The notes: generated by a model from the sequence alone, not told the origin. DNA of 64,000 bases from Planctomycetales bacterium (GCA_027452145.1 DAIDHB010000158.1:25662-89661), one strand, 5' to 3'. Shown: positions 18,778 through 27,495, counted from the stretch's first letter. Made by a program: numbers and translations.

Positions 18778-19950
18778 TCAAGATTGGGAGATGGATTCAA
18801 CCCGGCTAATGACCTGGCCATCGGCGAGGCGGGAGACGATGAGCTGGCCGGGCTGGATCTGCCCGGCGGCGCGGAGGAGGGAGAGGTCGTCCTGGCGGAG
18901 GGTGAGGGAGTAGCCGCGGGCGAGGACGCCCAGGGGGCTGAGAGCCTCGAGGGCGGCCGCGAGGCTGGCCAGGCGGAGGCGGCGATCGGCGAGGAGCTGG
19001 AGGAGGGCCTGGCGGGAGCGGTCGGCCAGCCGGTCGAGGCGGGTCCGGGCGGTTTCGATGCGGGACTGGCCGGCCGCGTGAAGCCGTTCGGTCAGGCGGT
19101 CGAGGTGCAGCGCGATGTCGCGGACATCCGGGACGCAGACCTCGCCGGCCTCGCTGGGCGTCAGCGCGCGACGGTCGGCGGCAAGGTCGGCGAGGGTGAC
19201 GTCGATCTCGTGGCCGATGGCCGAGACGACCGGGACGCGGGACGCGGCGATCGCGCGCGCGACGGACTCCTCGTTGAAGGTCCAGAGGTCCTCGAGACTG
19301 CCGCCGCCTCGGGCGACGATGATGACGTCGGTGGACGGCAGGCGGTTGGCCAGCTCGAGCGCCGCGACCACCTCGCGGTCGGCGCCGTCGCCCTGAACTC
19401 GCGTGGGGGCGATCAGGATCTCGGCGCGGGGCCAGCGCCGGCCAGTGACCTGGAGGATGTCCCGGACCGCGGCGCCCGTTGGGCTGGTGACAACGACGAT
19501 CCGGCCGGGGAAGCGAGGAAGCGGCCGCTTGCGGGCCGGGTCGAAGAGTCCCTCGGCCGCCAGCCGGAGGTATCGCTGGCGAAAGGCCAGCTCGAGCGCG
19601 CCCAGGCCCTCGGGCTCGATCAGCCGGACCACGAGCTGATAATCGCCGCGCGGCTCATAGACCGTCACCCCGCCCAGGGCCCGGACCGCCAAGCCGTCGG
19701 TCAGGTCGAACGGGAGCCCGCGCGCCTCGGTCCGCCACAGGACCGCCCGGATCGACGCCGACTCGTCCCGCAGCGTGAAATACACGTGCCCCGACTTCGG
19801 CCGCGCCACGTTCGAGACCTCGCCGTGCACCGCGACCTCGGCGAAGTGCGACCGCATCGCGTCCTTGATCCGCGCGGTCAGGTCCGACACCGACTCGAAC
19901 ATCGGGGCGAAGGGATCGTCGGCTCCGACGATTCGTGGCGTGTTCGGCAT
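18778..19950 (-). CDS. xseA: Exodeoxyribonuclease VII large subunit
   Basis: 390-aa catalytic subunit of exonuclease VII. The N-terminal OB-fold (about 22-115) has the expected VHGEVSNVARPKSGHVYFTL. The catalytic domain has VVTSPTGAAVRDILQV, the VIIVARGGGSLEDLWTFNEE signature, VVSAIGHEIDVTLADLAADRRA and TPSEAGE. The coiled-coil region that contacts XseB follows (LDRLTERLHAAGQSR...). A short C-terminal beta segment contains GVLARGYSLTLR. I chose the ATG at 19950; a GTG nine codons upstream is possible. Slightly shorter than the E. coli protein, as in many non-proteobacterial XseA. Confidence 0.95.
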   Translation of the reverse strand: MPNTPRIVGADDPFAPMFESVSDLTARIKDAMRSHFAEVAVHGEVSNVARPKSGHVYFTLRDESASIRAVLWRTEARGLPFDLTDGLAVRALGGVTVYEPRGDYQLVVRLIEPEGLGALELAFRQRYLRLAAEGLFDPARKRPLPRFPGRIVVVTSPTGAAVRDILQVTGRRWPRAEILIAPTRVQGDGADREVVAALELANRLPSTDVIIVARGGGSLEDLWTFNEESVARAIAASRVPVVSAIGHEIDVTLADLAADRRALTPSEAGEVCVPDVRDIALHLDRLTERLHAAGQSRIETARTRLDRLADRSRQALLQLLADRRLRLASLAAALEALSPLGVLARGYSLTLRQDDLSLLRAAGQIQPGQLIVSRLADGQVISRVESISQS

Positions 19951-19993
19951 CAATCCGCCCGACCTTCCTGGCAACACCTCGCCGGGGCTTCGT

Positions 19994-20239
19994 TCACTTC
20001 CCGCCCGATTTGCGCCGCGCCGATGCCGGTCGCTCCGCCGCGACGAGCTCGACGACCAATCGTTGTTCGATCAGGTGCATGCCGCGGTCATCGTGGATGA
20101 CCATCTGTCGGCCGTCCGTGGAGCAACCGATGTTCTCCGGGTGCTGGATCTCAAAATGCCGGCCATCGGCCAGCTTGACCAGGAACGGCCGGAACGGGTG
20201 CGCCGTCTGCATCAGGCGGACCTGGGCGTTCGTGGCCAT
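19994..20239 (-). CDS. small conserved hypothetical protein, PFxPF family, copy A
   Basis: 81-aa cytoplasmic protein without recognised domain. The core PFRPFLVKLADGRHFEIQHPENI matches the core of the protein at 23066-23320 (PFIPFRLVATDGRTYDVRHSDQ): a PFxPF turn, a DGR, then a His followed by P or S. After this come a strand ending in DDRGMHLIEQRLVVELV and a basic tail. The pattern suggests a small beta-fold of about 65 residues. No signal peptide or membrane helix. It is 43 nt upstream of xseA on the same strand and could be in its transcript. Confidence 0.7.
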   Translation of the reverse strand: MATNAQVRLMQTAHPFRPFLVKLADGRHFEIQHPENIGCSTDGRQMVIHDDRGMHLIEQRLVVELVAAERPASARRKSGGK

Positions 20240-20379
20240 GTCTTACCCTGCGTGGGGTCGAGTTCGAAGGCGAGGAAGCCGAGACGAATCCCCGGCGGAA
20301 CTCCTTACACGTCAACAGAGTATAACAGCTCAGCTACGGGCCGCAATGGTGGGGCGGTGTTCAAAAAACGACTGCGGCC

Positions 20380-20718
20380 TCACATCGATTCCTTCAGCCC
20401 GGCCCGCAGCAACCACCAGTTGGCCGAGTAGCTTGTGGCGAAGCCGACGATCGTGGCGATCTGCATCAGGAACCAGTAGATCACGCTGTTCGGCTCGGGC
20501 GGCGACGGCGGGAAGAAGACCAGGCGGTTGAGCGCCATGAAGGCGAACATGCCGACTTCGAAGGCCACCAGCGAGATGGTGTCGGCCTTCGCCGCGGCCT
20601 TCAGGCCGTCCCAGGGCCCGAGCCCGCGCATCGGCGCGATCGTGAAGAACTGGAAGACGATGGCGAGGATTCGGAACCACAATCCCCGAGATGGAGGATC
20701 GCCGGGTTGCGCCGGCAT
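20380..20718 (-). CDS. DUF4396-domain membrane protein
   Basis: 112 aa with three probable membrane helices: ~14-30 (FRILAIVFQFFTIAPM), ~47-68 (TISLVAFEVGMFAFMALNRLVFF) and ~79-105 (IYWFLMQIATIVGFATSYSANWWLL). AAKADTISLVAFEVGMF and the ending FATSYSANWWLLRAGLKESM match the conserved C-terminal half of DUF4396 proteins. It is divergent from the Cys-rich copper-storage-like gene, with a 108-nt shared promoter region. That pairing suggests a role in metal handling, but the family has no established function. Confidence 0.8.
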   Translation of the reverse strand: MPAQPGDPPSRGLWFRILAIVFQFFTIAPMRGLGPWDGLKAAAKADTISLVAFEVGMFAFMALNRLVFFPPSPPEPNSVIYWFLMQIATIVGFATSYSANWWLLRAGLKESM

Positions 20719-20826
20719 GATGCTTGCCGGCCAGTGGGGGACCGGGGATCGGCTCTCCGGGGGCGAATGGAGGCGGTCCGGCGGACTCGGGCCGCACACT
20801 GAGAGCGACAACGGAGGGGTGCTACA

Positions 20827-21294
20827 ATGGTTCGTCGCCAAATGCTGGGGATCATGGGTGCCGGCGCCGCGGGCTTCCTCGCGACGGGCGGGGGCCCTGT
20901 CCGCGCCGACCCCGAGCGGGGGAAGCACGACGAGCACATCGCGATGCTCGGCAAATGCGCCAAGCTGTGCGCCGAGTCGGCCTCGCATTGCCTCGAGGCT
21001 CTTTGCAAGGGCGAGGGCGATCGCGAGGCTCACGCCAGGGCGCTGAAAATCGCCGCCGGCTGCGAGCAGTTCTGCCAGCTCTCCGCCGGCCTGATGGCCT
21101 GCGACAGCCCGCTCATGAAGTACGCGATGGCCGCCTGCGGCCACGCGTGCCATGACTGTGCCGACGCGTGCGAGAAGGCCGGCGGCGGCCAGATCATGAA
21201 GGACTGCGCCAGGATGTGCCGCGAGTGCTCCGAGGCATGTCACAAGATGCATGCCGAGCACGGGGGCGACCACCACTCGGCCTCCTCGCGTTGA
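20827..21294 (+). CDS. Tat-exported four-helix-bundle copper-binding protein (Csp-like, DUF326)
   Basis: 155 aa. The N-terminus MVRRQMLGIMGAGAAGFLATGG has an RR pair and hydrophobic segment consistent with Tat export. The mature part is a Cys-rich helical protein with 15 Cys, mostly spaced CxxxC or CxxC: CAKLC, HCLEALC, CEQFC, CGHACHDCADAC, CARMCRECSEAC, and a His-rich tail (HGGDHH). This matches the DUF326/Csp family, whose Csp1 members bind many Cu(I) ions inside a four-helix bundle and can be Tat-exported. GGAGGGG lies 6 nt before the ATG. A role in Cu(I) storage outside the cytoplasm is inferred from the family. Confidence 0.88.
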   Translation: MVRRQMLGIMGAGAAGFLATGGGPVRADPERGKHDEHIAMLGKCAKLCAESASHCLEALCKGEGDREAHARALKIAAGCEQFCQLSAGLMACDSPLMKYAMAACGHACHDCADACEKAGGGQIMKDCARMCRECSEACHKMHAEHGGDHHSASSR

Positions 21295-21640
21295 TGGCTG
21301 GACAGATCAGCCCCGCCCCGGCGGCCCGGCCTCAGGTCGACCCGCCGGGGTAGGGCGAACCTCGATCGCTCGCCCTTTTCCCCTGCCGCCCGTTGCTTGC
21401 TCCCTCTCCGTCGGAAGGCTTCACGGATTCCGGGCGGGCACGCCCAGCGTGGATAGGCTGCCCCGGCTTTCTCATCCGAACGCCGCCGGGCGGTCCCGAT
21501 CGAGCTGCGGCCGGTCCAGGAACGGTGGTCCGCCGTCATCGCCGGCTCCACGCCCAGGGTCTTGCCCCACCGGCGCGGGACGGCACAATGAGGGGCGATA
21601 ATGCCCCGGTGGATCGGGGCTGACTCCTGGAGACCTGCTC
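21295..21640. other. intergenic region with a weak promoter candidate
   Basis: 346 nt between the Csp-like gene and the serine-hydrolase gene, both plus. A possible sigma-70 site for the latter is TTGCCC (21562-21567), 16-nt spacer, CACAAT (21584-21589), about 50 nt before the ATG; a GATAAT at 21597 is an alternative -10. No ORF or RNA gene is supported. Confidence 0.35.
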
Positions 21641-22990
21641 ATGATCGGCAACCACGCCCGCCCTGTCGCCGTCGCCCTGGCCATCTTCACGATGACGCTC
21701 GCGGCCGGCCGGCCGTCCCTGGCCGGCGAGCTTCCCCAGGCCCGCCCCGATCAGGTCGGGCTCGACCAGGCGAAGCTCCAGGAGGCCGGGGCGCTCTTCC
21801 GCCGGGCCGTCGAGCAGAAGGAGATCGCCGGCGCGGTCCTGCTGGTCGCCCGGCATGGCAAGGTCGCGTATCTCGAGGCAGTCGGCAAGCAGGACGTTGA
21901 GTCCGGGGCCGCCATGTCGCCCGCGACGATCTTCCGGATCGCCTCGATGACCAAGCCGATCACCAGCACGGCCGCGATGATCCTGGCCGAGGAGGGGCGG
22001 CTCGACCTGTCGGACCCGATCTCAAGGTATCTGCCGGAGTTCCGCTTCATGAAGGTGGCCGTGCCGCGCGAACGGAAGGCCGGGGCCGGCCCGCCCGGCA
22101 GCTCTGGCGAGGAGTACGACCTGATCGAGGCGTACCGGCCGATCACGGTGCGCGACCTGCTGATGCACACCTCGGGCCTCTGCTATCGGTTCACCAATCG
22201 ACCGATCCTCGGCCGGATGTACGCTGAGGCGGGCATCTGCGACGGGCTGACGCCGTCCGACGTCACGCTGGCCGAGAACGTGCGCCGGCTCGCCGGGCTG
22301 CCGCTGCTCCACCAGCCCGGCACGGCGTGGGAATACGGCCTGAATACGGACGTCCTCGGCCGGCTGGTCGAGGTCGTGTCGGGCCGGCCGCTGGATCAGT
22401 TCTTCGCCGAGCGGATTTTCCGGCCGCTCCGGATGGACGATACCTTCTTCCTCGTTCCCGAGGACCGGCGCAGCCGCCTCGCCGCCCTGTATGAGCCCGG
22501 TCCCGACGGGAAGATCCGCCGGACGGCCGATGGCGCGACGACGCGCGGCGCCCTGATCTATTCCCCCGATGTCGCGTACCGGCAGCGGCCGGGGTATTTC
22601 TCCGGAGGCGCGGGATTGCTGTCGACGGCCGGCGATTACGCCCGGTTCCTCCAGATGCTGCTCAATCGCGGCGAGCTGGACGGCGCCCGCGTGCTCCGGC
22701 CCGAAACGGTCGCCGCCATGACCCGCGACCAGACCGGGGGCCTGTCGATGTGGATCCCGGTGCACGGGCTGGCCTTCGGCTACGGCTTTGGCGTGACGAC
22801 CCGGCCGGATACCAGCGTCCGGAAGGACCCCGTCGGCACCTTCGCCTGGGGCGGGATCTATTACACCGATTTCTGGGTGGACCCAAAGGACGAGGTGATC
22901 GGCGTCATGATGACGCAGATCTATCCGTCCGGGCAGCTCAAGCTCCGCGACGAGTTCCACCGGCTGGTCAACGAGGCGATCCGGCGGTGA
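21641..22990 (+). CDS. Exported serine hydrolase, class C beta-lactamase/esterase family
   Basis: 449 aa with a signal peptide (VAVALAIFTMTLAAGRPSLAG). The nucleophile motif SxxK is in RIASMTKPITSTAAMIL; the HTSGLCY segment and the Tyr motif in WEYGLNTDVLGRLVE (Y-x-x instead of Y-x-N) are of the EstB type. A GG-containing strand (FAWGGIYYTDFWVDP) replaces the KTG box. The family includes esterases, D-aminopeptidases and true beta-lactamases; the divergent second and third motifs favour an esterase or peptidase over antibiotic resistance. GGAG lies about 11 nt upstream of the ATG. It stands alone and faces a convergent small gene. Confidence 0.88.
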   Translation: MIGNHARPVAVALAIFTMTLAAGRPSLAGELPQARPDQVGLDQAKLQEAGALFRRAVEQKEIAGAVLLVARHGKVAYLEAVGKQDVESGAAMSPATIFRIASMTKPITSTAAMILAEEGRLDLSDPISRYLPEFRFMKVAVPRERKAGAGPPGSSGEEYDLIEAYRPITVRDLLMHTSGLCYRFTNRPILGRMYAEAGICDGLTPSDVTLAENVRRLAGLPLLHQPGTAWEYGLNTDVLGRLVEVVSGRPLDQFFAERIFRPLRMDDTFFLVPEDRRSRLAALYEPGPDGKIRRTADGATTRGALIYSPDVAYRQRPGYFSGGAGLLSTAGDYARFLQMLLNRGELDGARVLRPETVAAMTRDQTGGLSMWIPVHGLAFGYGFGVTTRPDTSVRKDPVGTFAWGGIYYTDFWVDPKDEVIGVMMTQIYPSGQLKLRDEFHRLVNEAIRR

Positions 22991-22992
22991 GG

Positions 22993-23060
22993 GGTTTCGA
23001 GGGAGGTTGCCCGCGGTCAGAGCACGTCCTCGCGGGCTCCGTGACCGCCCTCCTGAAACC
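22993..23060. terminator. long imperfect palindrome between convergent genes
   Basis: Outer stem GGTTTC (22993) with GAAACC (23060), a GAGGGAGG/CCGCCCTCC middle portion, and an inner 7-bp stem GCCCGCG/CGCGGGC. It fills the 75-nt gap between the serine hydrolase (plus) and the small PFxPF gene (minus) and reads similarly on both strands, so bidirectional termination is likely. Confidence 0.5.
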
Positions 23061-23065
23061 AACCG

Positions 23066-23320
23066 TCAGCCGGCCGACGCCGCGCGGGGTGACGCATCGG
23101 CCGTAAGCTCTTCAGCCCGGACGATGTGGACCAGGGAGAGATGCTCCGATCGTTCGGCAACCTGATCGGGATTGCCGGGCAGCGGCAGGACGACGCGGGT
23201 CCTCAGCACCAGGGCCTGGTCGGAATGGCGGACGTCATAGGTCCGGCCGTCCGTGGCGACAAGGCGGAAGGGAATAAAGGGGCGCCGTCGAAGAAGTTCC
23301 AGCAAGTCTTGAGGGCTCAT
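23066..23320 (-). CDS. small conserved hypothetical protein, PFxPF family, copy B
   Basis: 84 aa, beginning MSPQDLLELLRRRPFIPFRLVATDGR. It shares the core of the 81-aa protein at 19994-20239: a PFxPF, a DGRTYDVRHSDQ strand pair, and then VVLPLPGN...LSLVHIVRAEEL, which parallels MVIHDDRG...IEQRLVVELV. The extra N-terminal helix (PQDLLELLRRR) may be the complete form of the family. No signal peptide. It is 84 nt downstream of the ECF sigma-factor gene on the same strand. Function unknown. Confidence 0.7.
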   Translation of the reverse strand: MSPQDLLELLRRRPFIPFRLVATDGRTYDVRHSDQALVLRTRVVLPLPGNPDQVAERSEHLSLVHIVRAEELTADASPRAASAG

Positions 23321-23404
23321 CCGTAATGCTCTTACGAAGGATGGATTCTCGCGTTCCCCCGATGATCCTACCCGGAGGACTCGCGGGACTCCAACCGCGA
23401 CCGC

Positions 23405-24844
23405 TCACGGCCGTCGGCCTCCGGCTCGCTCATTTTGCAGCTCCGCCACCTTCCGTTCGAGTTCCGCGATCCGGTGCAGGAGCGCCGCCTTCTCGGCCTG
23501 TTCCTTCTGGCGGACCTTCAGATCGAACTCCGCGCGCAGGCGGGCCTGGCGGCTCTCGGCGACGTCGGCCTCGGTACCGCGCCCAACAGCGACTTCACCT
23601 TTCTCGCGTTCCTCGATCTCTTTGAGGCGATCGATCTTGCGCTGAAAGACGGCCGAGCGCTCCGCGTCGGTCGTCGCGGCCAGGAGCTCGACATCACAAA
23701 GATCGACCAGCCCCTGGATGAATCGATCCAGCGTCATCCGGCCCACCTCGTAGTAAGCCTTCTGGACTTCCACGCGTTTCCGGGCGGCCTCGATCAATTC
23801 CTTGAGCTTGGGATCGATGTCCGGTACGGTCGGTTCCGCAACGGCGACCGGACGGGCCCTGGCCGGAGACGGGCGAGCCGCGGGGGCCTCCTGGGCCGGG
23901 GTCCTGCGCACGAGCGAGATCCCCGCTCCCGTGCCGATCCCGAGGGTCGCCACGACACAGGCAACAATCGTCAGCTTTCTGATGAGCATGGCCTGAAGGA
24001 CTCCATCCGCCAGGACGATCGACGCCGACGGCCACGAGCCGGCGGGCGCGGTCGACCCGGCCGCCAGGCGGACGGCGGCGCGGGCCGAAGGGAGCGAAAG
24101 ATGGACCTGGGGCAGGGGGGTTATCAGCGTCATCCTCGCCGGGATCCCGGCGGAATCGAAGAACGAGGCCATCGGTCCGACCGCCGAGGGCACGGCGACG
24201 CCCCGGCGCTCGAGCCGGCCCCGGAGGCGGTCGCGCGCCCGGGCCAGCCGGCTGCGGACCGTGCCGACCGGCCAGTTCAACCGCGACGCGGCCTCGTCGT
24301 GCGTCAGCCCCTCGAAGTAGCACAACACGATCGGCGCCCGGTAGCTCTCCGGCAGCCGGACGACCTCCTCGTGGACGGCCGCCGCCGACTCGCGACGCTC
24401 GGCCAGTCCGGTCGGGCCGGCGGCGGAATCTAGGCGATTTCCGAGGGACGCGACGGCCTCGGCCGCGGCGAGGGCACGGCGCTCCCGGACACGCCGCCGG
24501 ATCCCGGCGGCTCGCGCCCGGGCGCCGATACGCACGCTCACCCCGTAGAGCCAGCTCCCGAGCGATTCCGCCTTGCGGATCGCCCCGGCGCGGCGGGCGA
24601 GCACCAGAAACACCGCCTGGTAGGCGTCGTGGACATCCCCCGGTTCGTCGAGGAACCCCGCGCAGATGGAGAGCACCATGGGCCCGTGCCGGCCCACCAG
24701 CGCCTCGAAGGCTCGCTCGCTCCGCTCACCGTCCCCCGCGCGGAACCGCTCGAGCAGGTCGCCGTCGGTCATCCCCGCGCAGGTCCCCGCATCGAAGAGC
24801 GTGGCGAGCTGGTCGGCGATTCCCCGCGTGGATGGCCTCGGCAT
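23405..24844 (-). CDS. ECF RNA polymerase sigma factor with membrane-anchored coiled-coil extension
   Basis: 479 aa. Sigma region 2 lies at about 28-100 (LLERFRAGDGERSERAFEALVGRHG, DVHDAYQAVFLVLAR) and sigma region 4 at about 155-212 (LPESYRAPIVLCYFEGLTHDEAA, then PVGTVRSRLARARDRLR). A linker follows, then one membrane helix at ~289-312 (RKLTIVACVVATLGIGTGAGIS), and from ~325 a charged coiled-coil (LKELIEAARKRVEVQ..., RKIDRLKEIEEREKGE..., LLHRIAELERKVAELQ). C-terminally extended, membrane-tethered ECF factors are known in Planctomycetes; the extension may act as a built-in anti-sigma or sensor. GGAGGA lies 5 nt before the ATG. No separate anti-sigma gene is adjacent. Confidence 0.9.
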   Translation of the reverse strand: MPRPSTRGIADQLATLFDAGTCAGMTDGDLLERFRAGDGERSERAFEALVGRHGPMVLSICAGFLDEPGDVHDAYQAVFLVLARRAGAIRKAESLGSWLYGVSVRIGARARAAGIRRRVRERRALAAAEAVASLGNRLDSAAGPTGLAERRESAAAVHEEVVRLPESYRAPIVLCYFEGLTHDEAASRLNWPVGTVRSRLARARDRLRGRLERRGVAVPSAVGPMASFFDSAGIPARMTLITPLPQVHLSLPSARAAVRLAAGSTAPAGSWPSASIVLADGVLQAMLIRKLTIVACVVATLGIGTGAGISLVRRTPAQEAPAARPSPARARPVAVAEPTVPDIDPKLKELIEAARKRVEVQKAYYEVGRMTLDRFIQGLVDLCDVELLAATTDAERSAVFQRKIDRLKEIEEREKGEVAVGRGTEADVAESRQARLRAEFDLKVRQKEQAEKAALLHRIAELERKVAELQNERAGGRRP

Positions 24845-25145
24845 TGGCTCCTCCGCTTCTCCGGCTCGGGTCGTCTCGCCCCTTTAGTGCAACGGAAGTC
24901 CGCGGGCCAATCCAGTTTTTTCGCCACGGAGCCCGGATTCACCCGCCCGGCACGATGGCTCGGGCGCCGCCGCACCGCCGGGCGTGACGAATGATGGGGA
25001 CTTTACCGGGGTTCGGGGGAAACGCGGCAGGACGGTTATACCGAACGCGACGTTTTGCCGAATGGAATAGCAGGGATCGGTCGACGGGGCACCGCAGGAC
25101 GTGGCGGCTCCCGGCCCCGCAGGAGTCGGCGACGGGAGGAAAGCG
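24845..25145. other. divergent region between sigma-factor and surface-protein genes
   Basis: 301 nt. It contains a GGAAAC (25018-25023) followed about 11 nt on by GTTATACC, loosely like an ECF-type promoter for the plus-strand surface-protein gene, but the spacing is shorter than usual. I see no ORF, RNA gene or strong repeat here. Confidence 0.3.
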
Positions 25146-27311
25146 ATGAGGCGCATGGCGAATAGCACGCGACGGCCGCGTAGACACGGGGCTCGGCCTG
25201 CCATCGAGGGCCTGGAAGATCGTCGGCTCCTCAGCGCGGGCGCCCACGGATCGGTCGCCCAGGCAGCCTCGCCGGGCGGCGTGCTCTCGGCCAAGGGCCA
25301 GGTCTTTCGCTATGTCACGCCTCAGGGCGGGATTGCGACGATCCGCGTCGTCGGAGTCGGCACCCTCGCCGGCACGACCGTCGATGGCAATGGAGCCCTG
25401 CACCTGGTCTACGGCGGGACGAATGTCTACTCCAAGATCACCGGCAGCGTGAGCGGCGGGGGCGGCCAGGCGACCCTGGCCAGCATCCTCAATAACCAGC
25501 TCATCGCTAGCGGCCAGCCGCTGAGCCTCAGCGGGGTGGGCGGCACGCCGGTGGCCTCGGTGCTCATGCACAACTTCAACCTCGAGGCCGGCGGGACCAT
25601 CATCCTGACGCCGGGCGTGACCTCGCTGGTGCTCAATTCGATCGGGCCGAGCACCAACGTTCAGCTCCGCACGCTGCCTCCGGCGCCATCCTACCGGATC
25701 CTCCCCGCCAACGCCGGCAACACGGCGGGCGGGGCGAGCGGCCTGTACGGGCAGCTCGTGACCTCGAGCAGCAGCACCTCCCTCGCGACCAGCTCCGGAA
25801 TCCCCATCAACACGGGATCGGGATCCTCGACGAACACCAGCACGGGCGGGGTGCCCTCGACCGGCCTGAGCCCGACCGAGACCATCGTCGGGACGACCAT
25901 CGTGCCGATCGTCACTGGCAACTCGTCGCTATTCGGCGGCGGCAGCTCGGGGTCGTCCTCGACCCTCGAGGCCGGGCAGTCCGGGTCGATCACGAGCGCC
26001 CAGGGGGTCACCCTGTCCTACGCGAGCGACGGCGGCCGGGACCAGGTCCTCACCAACGTCTCGGGGAGCTTCACCGCGCAGCCCAATCTCCTCGAGCCGC
26101 TCGCGCCCGGCCAGGCCCTGACCGAGCCTCCCGCGCCGCCGGGCATCATCCTCAAGGCCAACTCGATCGGCGGCGCGCCTCGCAACACGATCAACCCGCT
26201 CACCGACTCGAAGATCTTCGGCTACGACCCGGCCACCGGGCAACTGATCCGCTTCGACCTCAACCTGAAGACTGACACCGGCGGCGTCGACCCAACCTTC
26301 GCCCCCATCAACGTCCCCGGCGCCCCGACCGTGGCGGGGGTCGACCTGGCCCACGACGGCGGCCAGCTCGTGGTGCTGGTCACGTCGGGCAGTACCGTCT
26401 ACGCCTACAACGCCGACACCGGCGCGCCGGCAGGCAGCTTCACCACGGCCCTCCCGGTCGACGCCATCGCGACCGCGGGGAACATCACCGTGCTCGGCAG
26501 CGGCCTCGTCAACCAGCTCCACATGATCAACTTGCAGGCGAGCCTCGCGACCGGCAAGGTCCAGGCGCTGGATTCCACCGCGCCGTTCATCCCGCAGTCG
26601 GAGGTCTACCTCCTCGGCGGCCTCGCGGGTCTGCCGGGATCGAACAACCTGTATGCCACCGTCGGCGCCCACTTCAGCTCCGTCCAGCCCGATCAGTACC
26701 AGCTCGGCGTCCAGACGATCGGCACAATCGCCGTCAACGCCAGCCCGAATGGGTCGTCGGTCTCCGACCAGTTCTCGGCGATCTCGAGGACCGGGCTGGT
26801 CAGCAACGGCAATTACGTCGCCGTAAAGACGACCCCGGTCATCCCATCCGGCCAGATCGGCCATGCCCTCGGCGCGGTGGACCAGAACCTCGCGCTGGAC
26901 ACCGGAGTCTCCGGCGGGAAGAACGTCCTGAAGCTCCTTTCGCCGAGTTCGCTGGCCTCCAAGGGGGCCATCAGCCTGAGTTATGCCCGTCCACTGGATG
27001 CCATCAGCACGAGCTTCCGGACGGATCTCGGCGGCTCGGCCCTGATCGACGTGCAGGGGAACATCCAGTCGATCCGCGGCAACACGGCCAATGGCATGTT
27101 CCTCAACGACACCGGCAACCTGGCGACGATCAAGATCCAGAACATCGCGAATTCGACGATCGTCGGCCAGCCGCTCAGCCACATCCAATCGCCGCGGCGG
27201 ACGAACACGACCATCTACACATCGGCCCGAGAGGTCGGCAACCGCAACGGTGCGACGCAGGTCCTGAACATCCAGCCCATCGGGCCGACGACGCCCCAGG
27301 GCAGTAGCTGA
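25146..27311 (+). CDS. LEPR-XLL surface protein, hypothetical
   Basis: 721 aa. A basic N-terminus (MRRMANSTRRPRRHGARP) runs directly into AIEGLEDRRLLSAG, a LEPR-XLL-type motif (~residues 18-31). The rest is Gly/Ser/Thr-rich with no membrane helix. Residues ~190-290 are low-complexity Ser/Thr (SSSSTSLATSSG, TGSGSSTNTSTGG). Residues ~370-560 contain strands such as FGYDPATGQLIRFDL and STVYAYNADTGAPAGSF that suggest a beta-propeller. No catalytic motif is seen. GGGAGGAAA just before the ATG decides the start. It diverges from the ECF sigma gene, which might regulate it; this is inference from position only. Confidence 0.85.
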   Translation: MRRMANSTRRPRRHGARPAIEGLEDRRLLSAGAHGSVAQAASPGGVLSAKGQVFRYVTPQGGIATIRVVGVGTLAGTTVDGNGALHLVYGGTNVYSKITGSVSGGGGQATLASILNNQLIASGQPLSLSGVGGTPVASVLMHNFNLEAGGTIILTPGVTSLVLNSIGPSTNVQLRTLPPAPSYRILPANAGNTAGGASGLYGQLVTSSSSTSLATSSGIPINTGSGSSTNTSTGGVPSTGLSPTETIVGTTIVPIVTGNSSLFGGGSSGSSSTLEAGQSGSITSAQGVTLSYASDGGRDQVLTNVSGSFTAQPNLLEPLAPGQALTEPPAPPGIILKANSIGGAPRNTINPLTDSKIFGYDPATGQLIRFDLNLKTDTGGVDPTFAPINVPGAPTVAGVDLAHDGGQLVVLVTSGSTVYAYNADTGAPAGSFTTALPVDAIATAGNITVLGSGLVNQLHMINLQASLATGKVQALDSTAPFIPQSEVYLLGGLAGLPGSNNLYATVGAHFSSVQPDQYQLGVQTIGTIAVNASPNGSSVSDQFSAISRTGLVSNGNYVAVKTTPVIPSGQIGHALGAVDQNLALDTGVSGGKNVLKLLSPSSLASKGAISLSYARPLDAISTSFRTDLGGSALIDVQGNIQSIRGNTANGMFLNDTGNLATIKIQNIANSTIVGQPLSHIQSPRRTNTTIYTSAREVGNRNGATQVLNIQPIGPTTPQGSS

Positions 27312-27369
27312 CGGGGGAGCGAGATCGAACCATCGAGCTCCGGTCTGTCGGCGAGCTGTTGAAGAGTTT

Positions 27370-27475
27370 AACCGCGAAAAACGCGAAAGCCGCGAAAAGG
27401 AAAAGAGCGGCGATCGAGCCGACAGCGGGCGGGAGGATTATCCCATCCCGTTTCCTTTTCGCGTTTTTCGCGGTT
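27370..27475. repeat. CGCGAAAAA-arm palindromic element, copy 1
   Basis: 106-bp core. The left arm (27370-27400) is AACCGCGAAAAACGCGAAA plus one extra GCCGCGAAA unit and AGG. The right arm (27454-27475) is the reverse complement without the extra unit. The centre is unrelated to the centres of copies 2 and 3. It lies between two convergent genes (ends at 27311 and 27496) and could serve as a bidirectional terminator, but the near-constant length and recurrence elsewhere indicate a repeat family. Confidence 0.85.
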
Positions 27476-27495
27476 CATTCCGGGATTCCCGGTGC

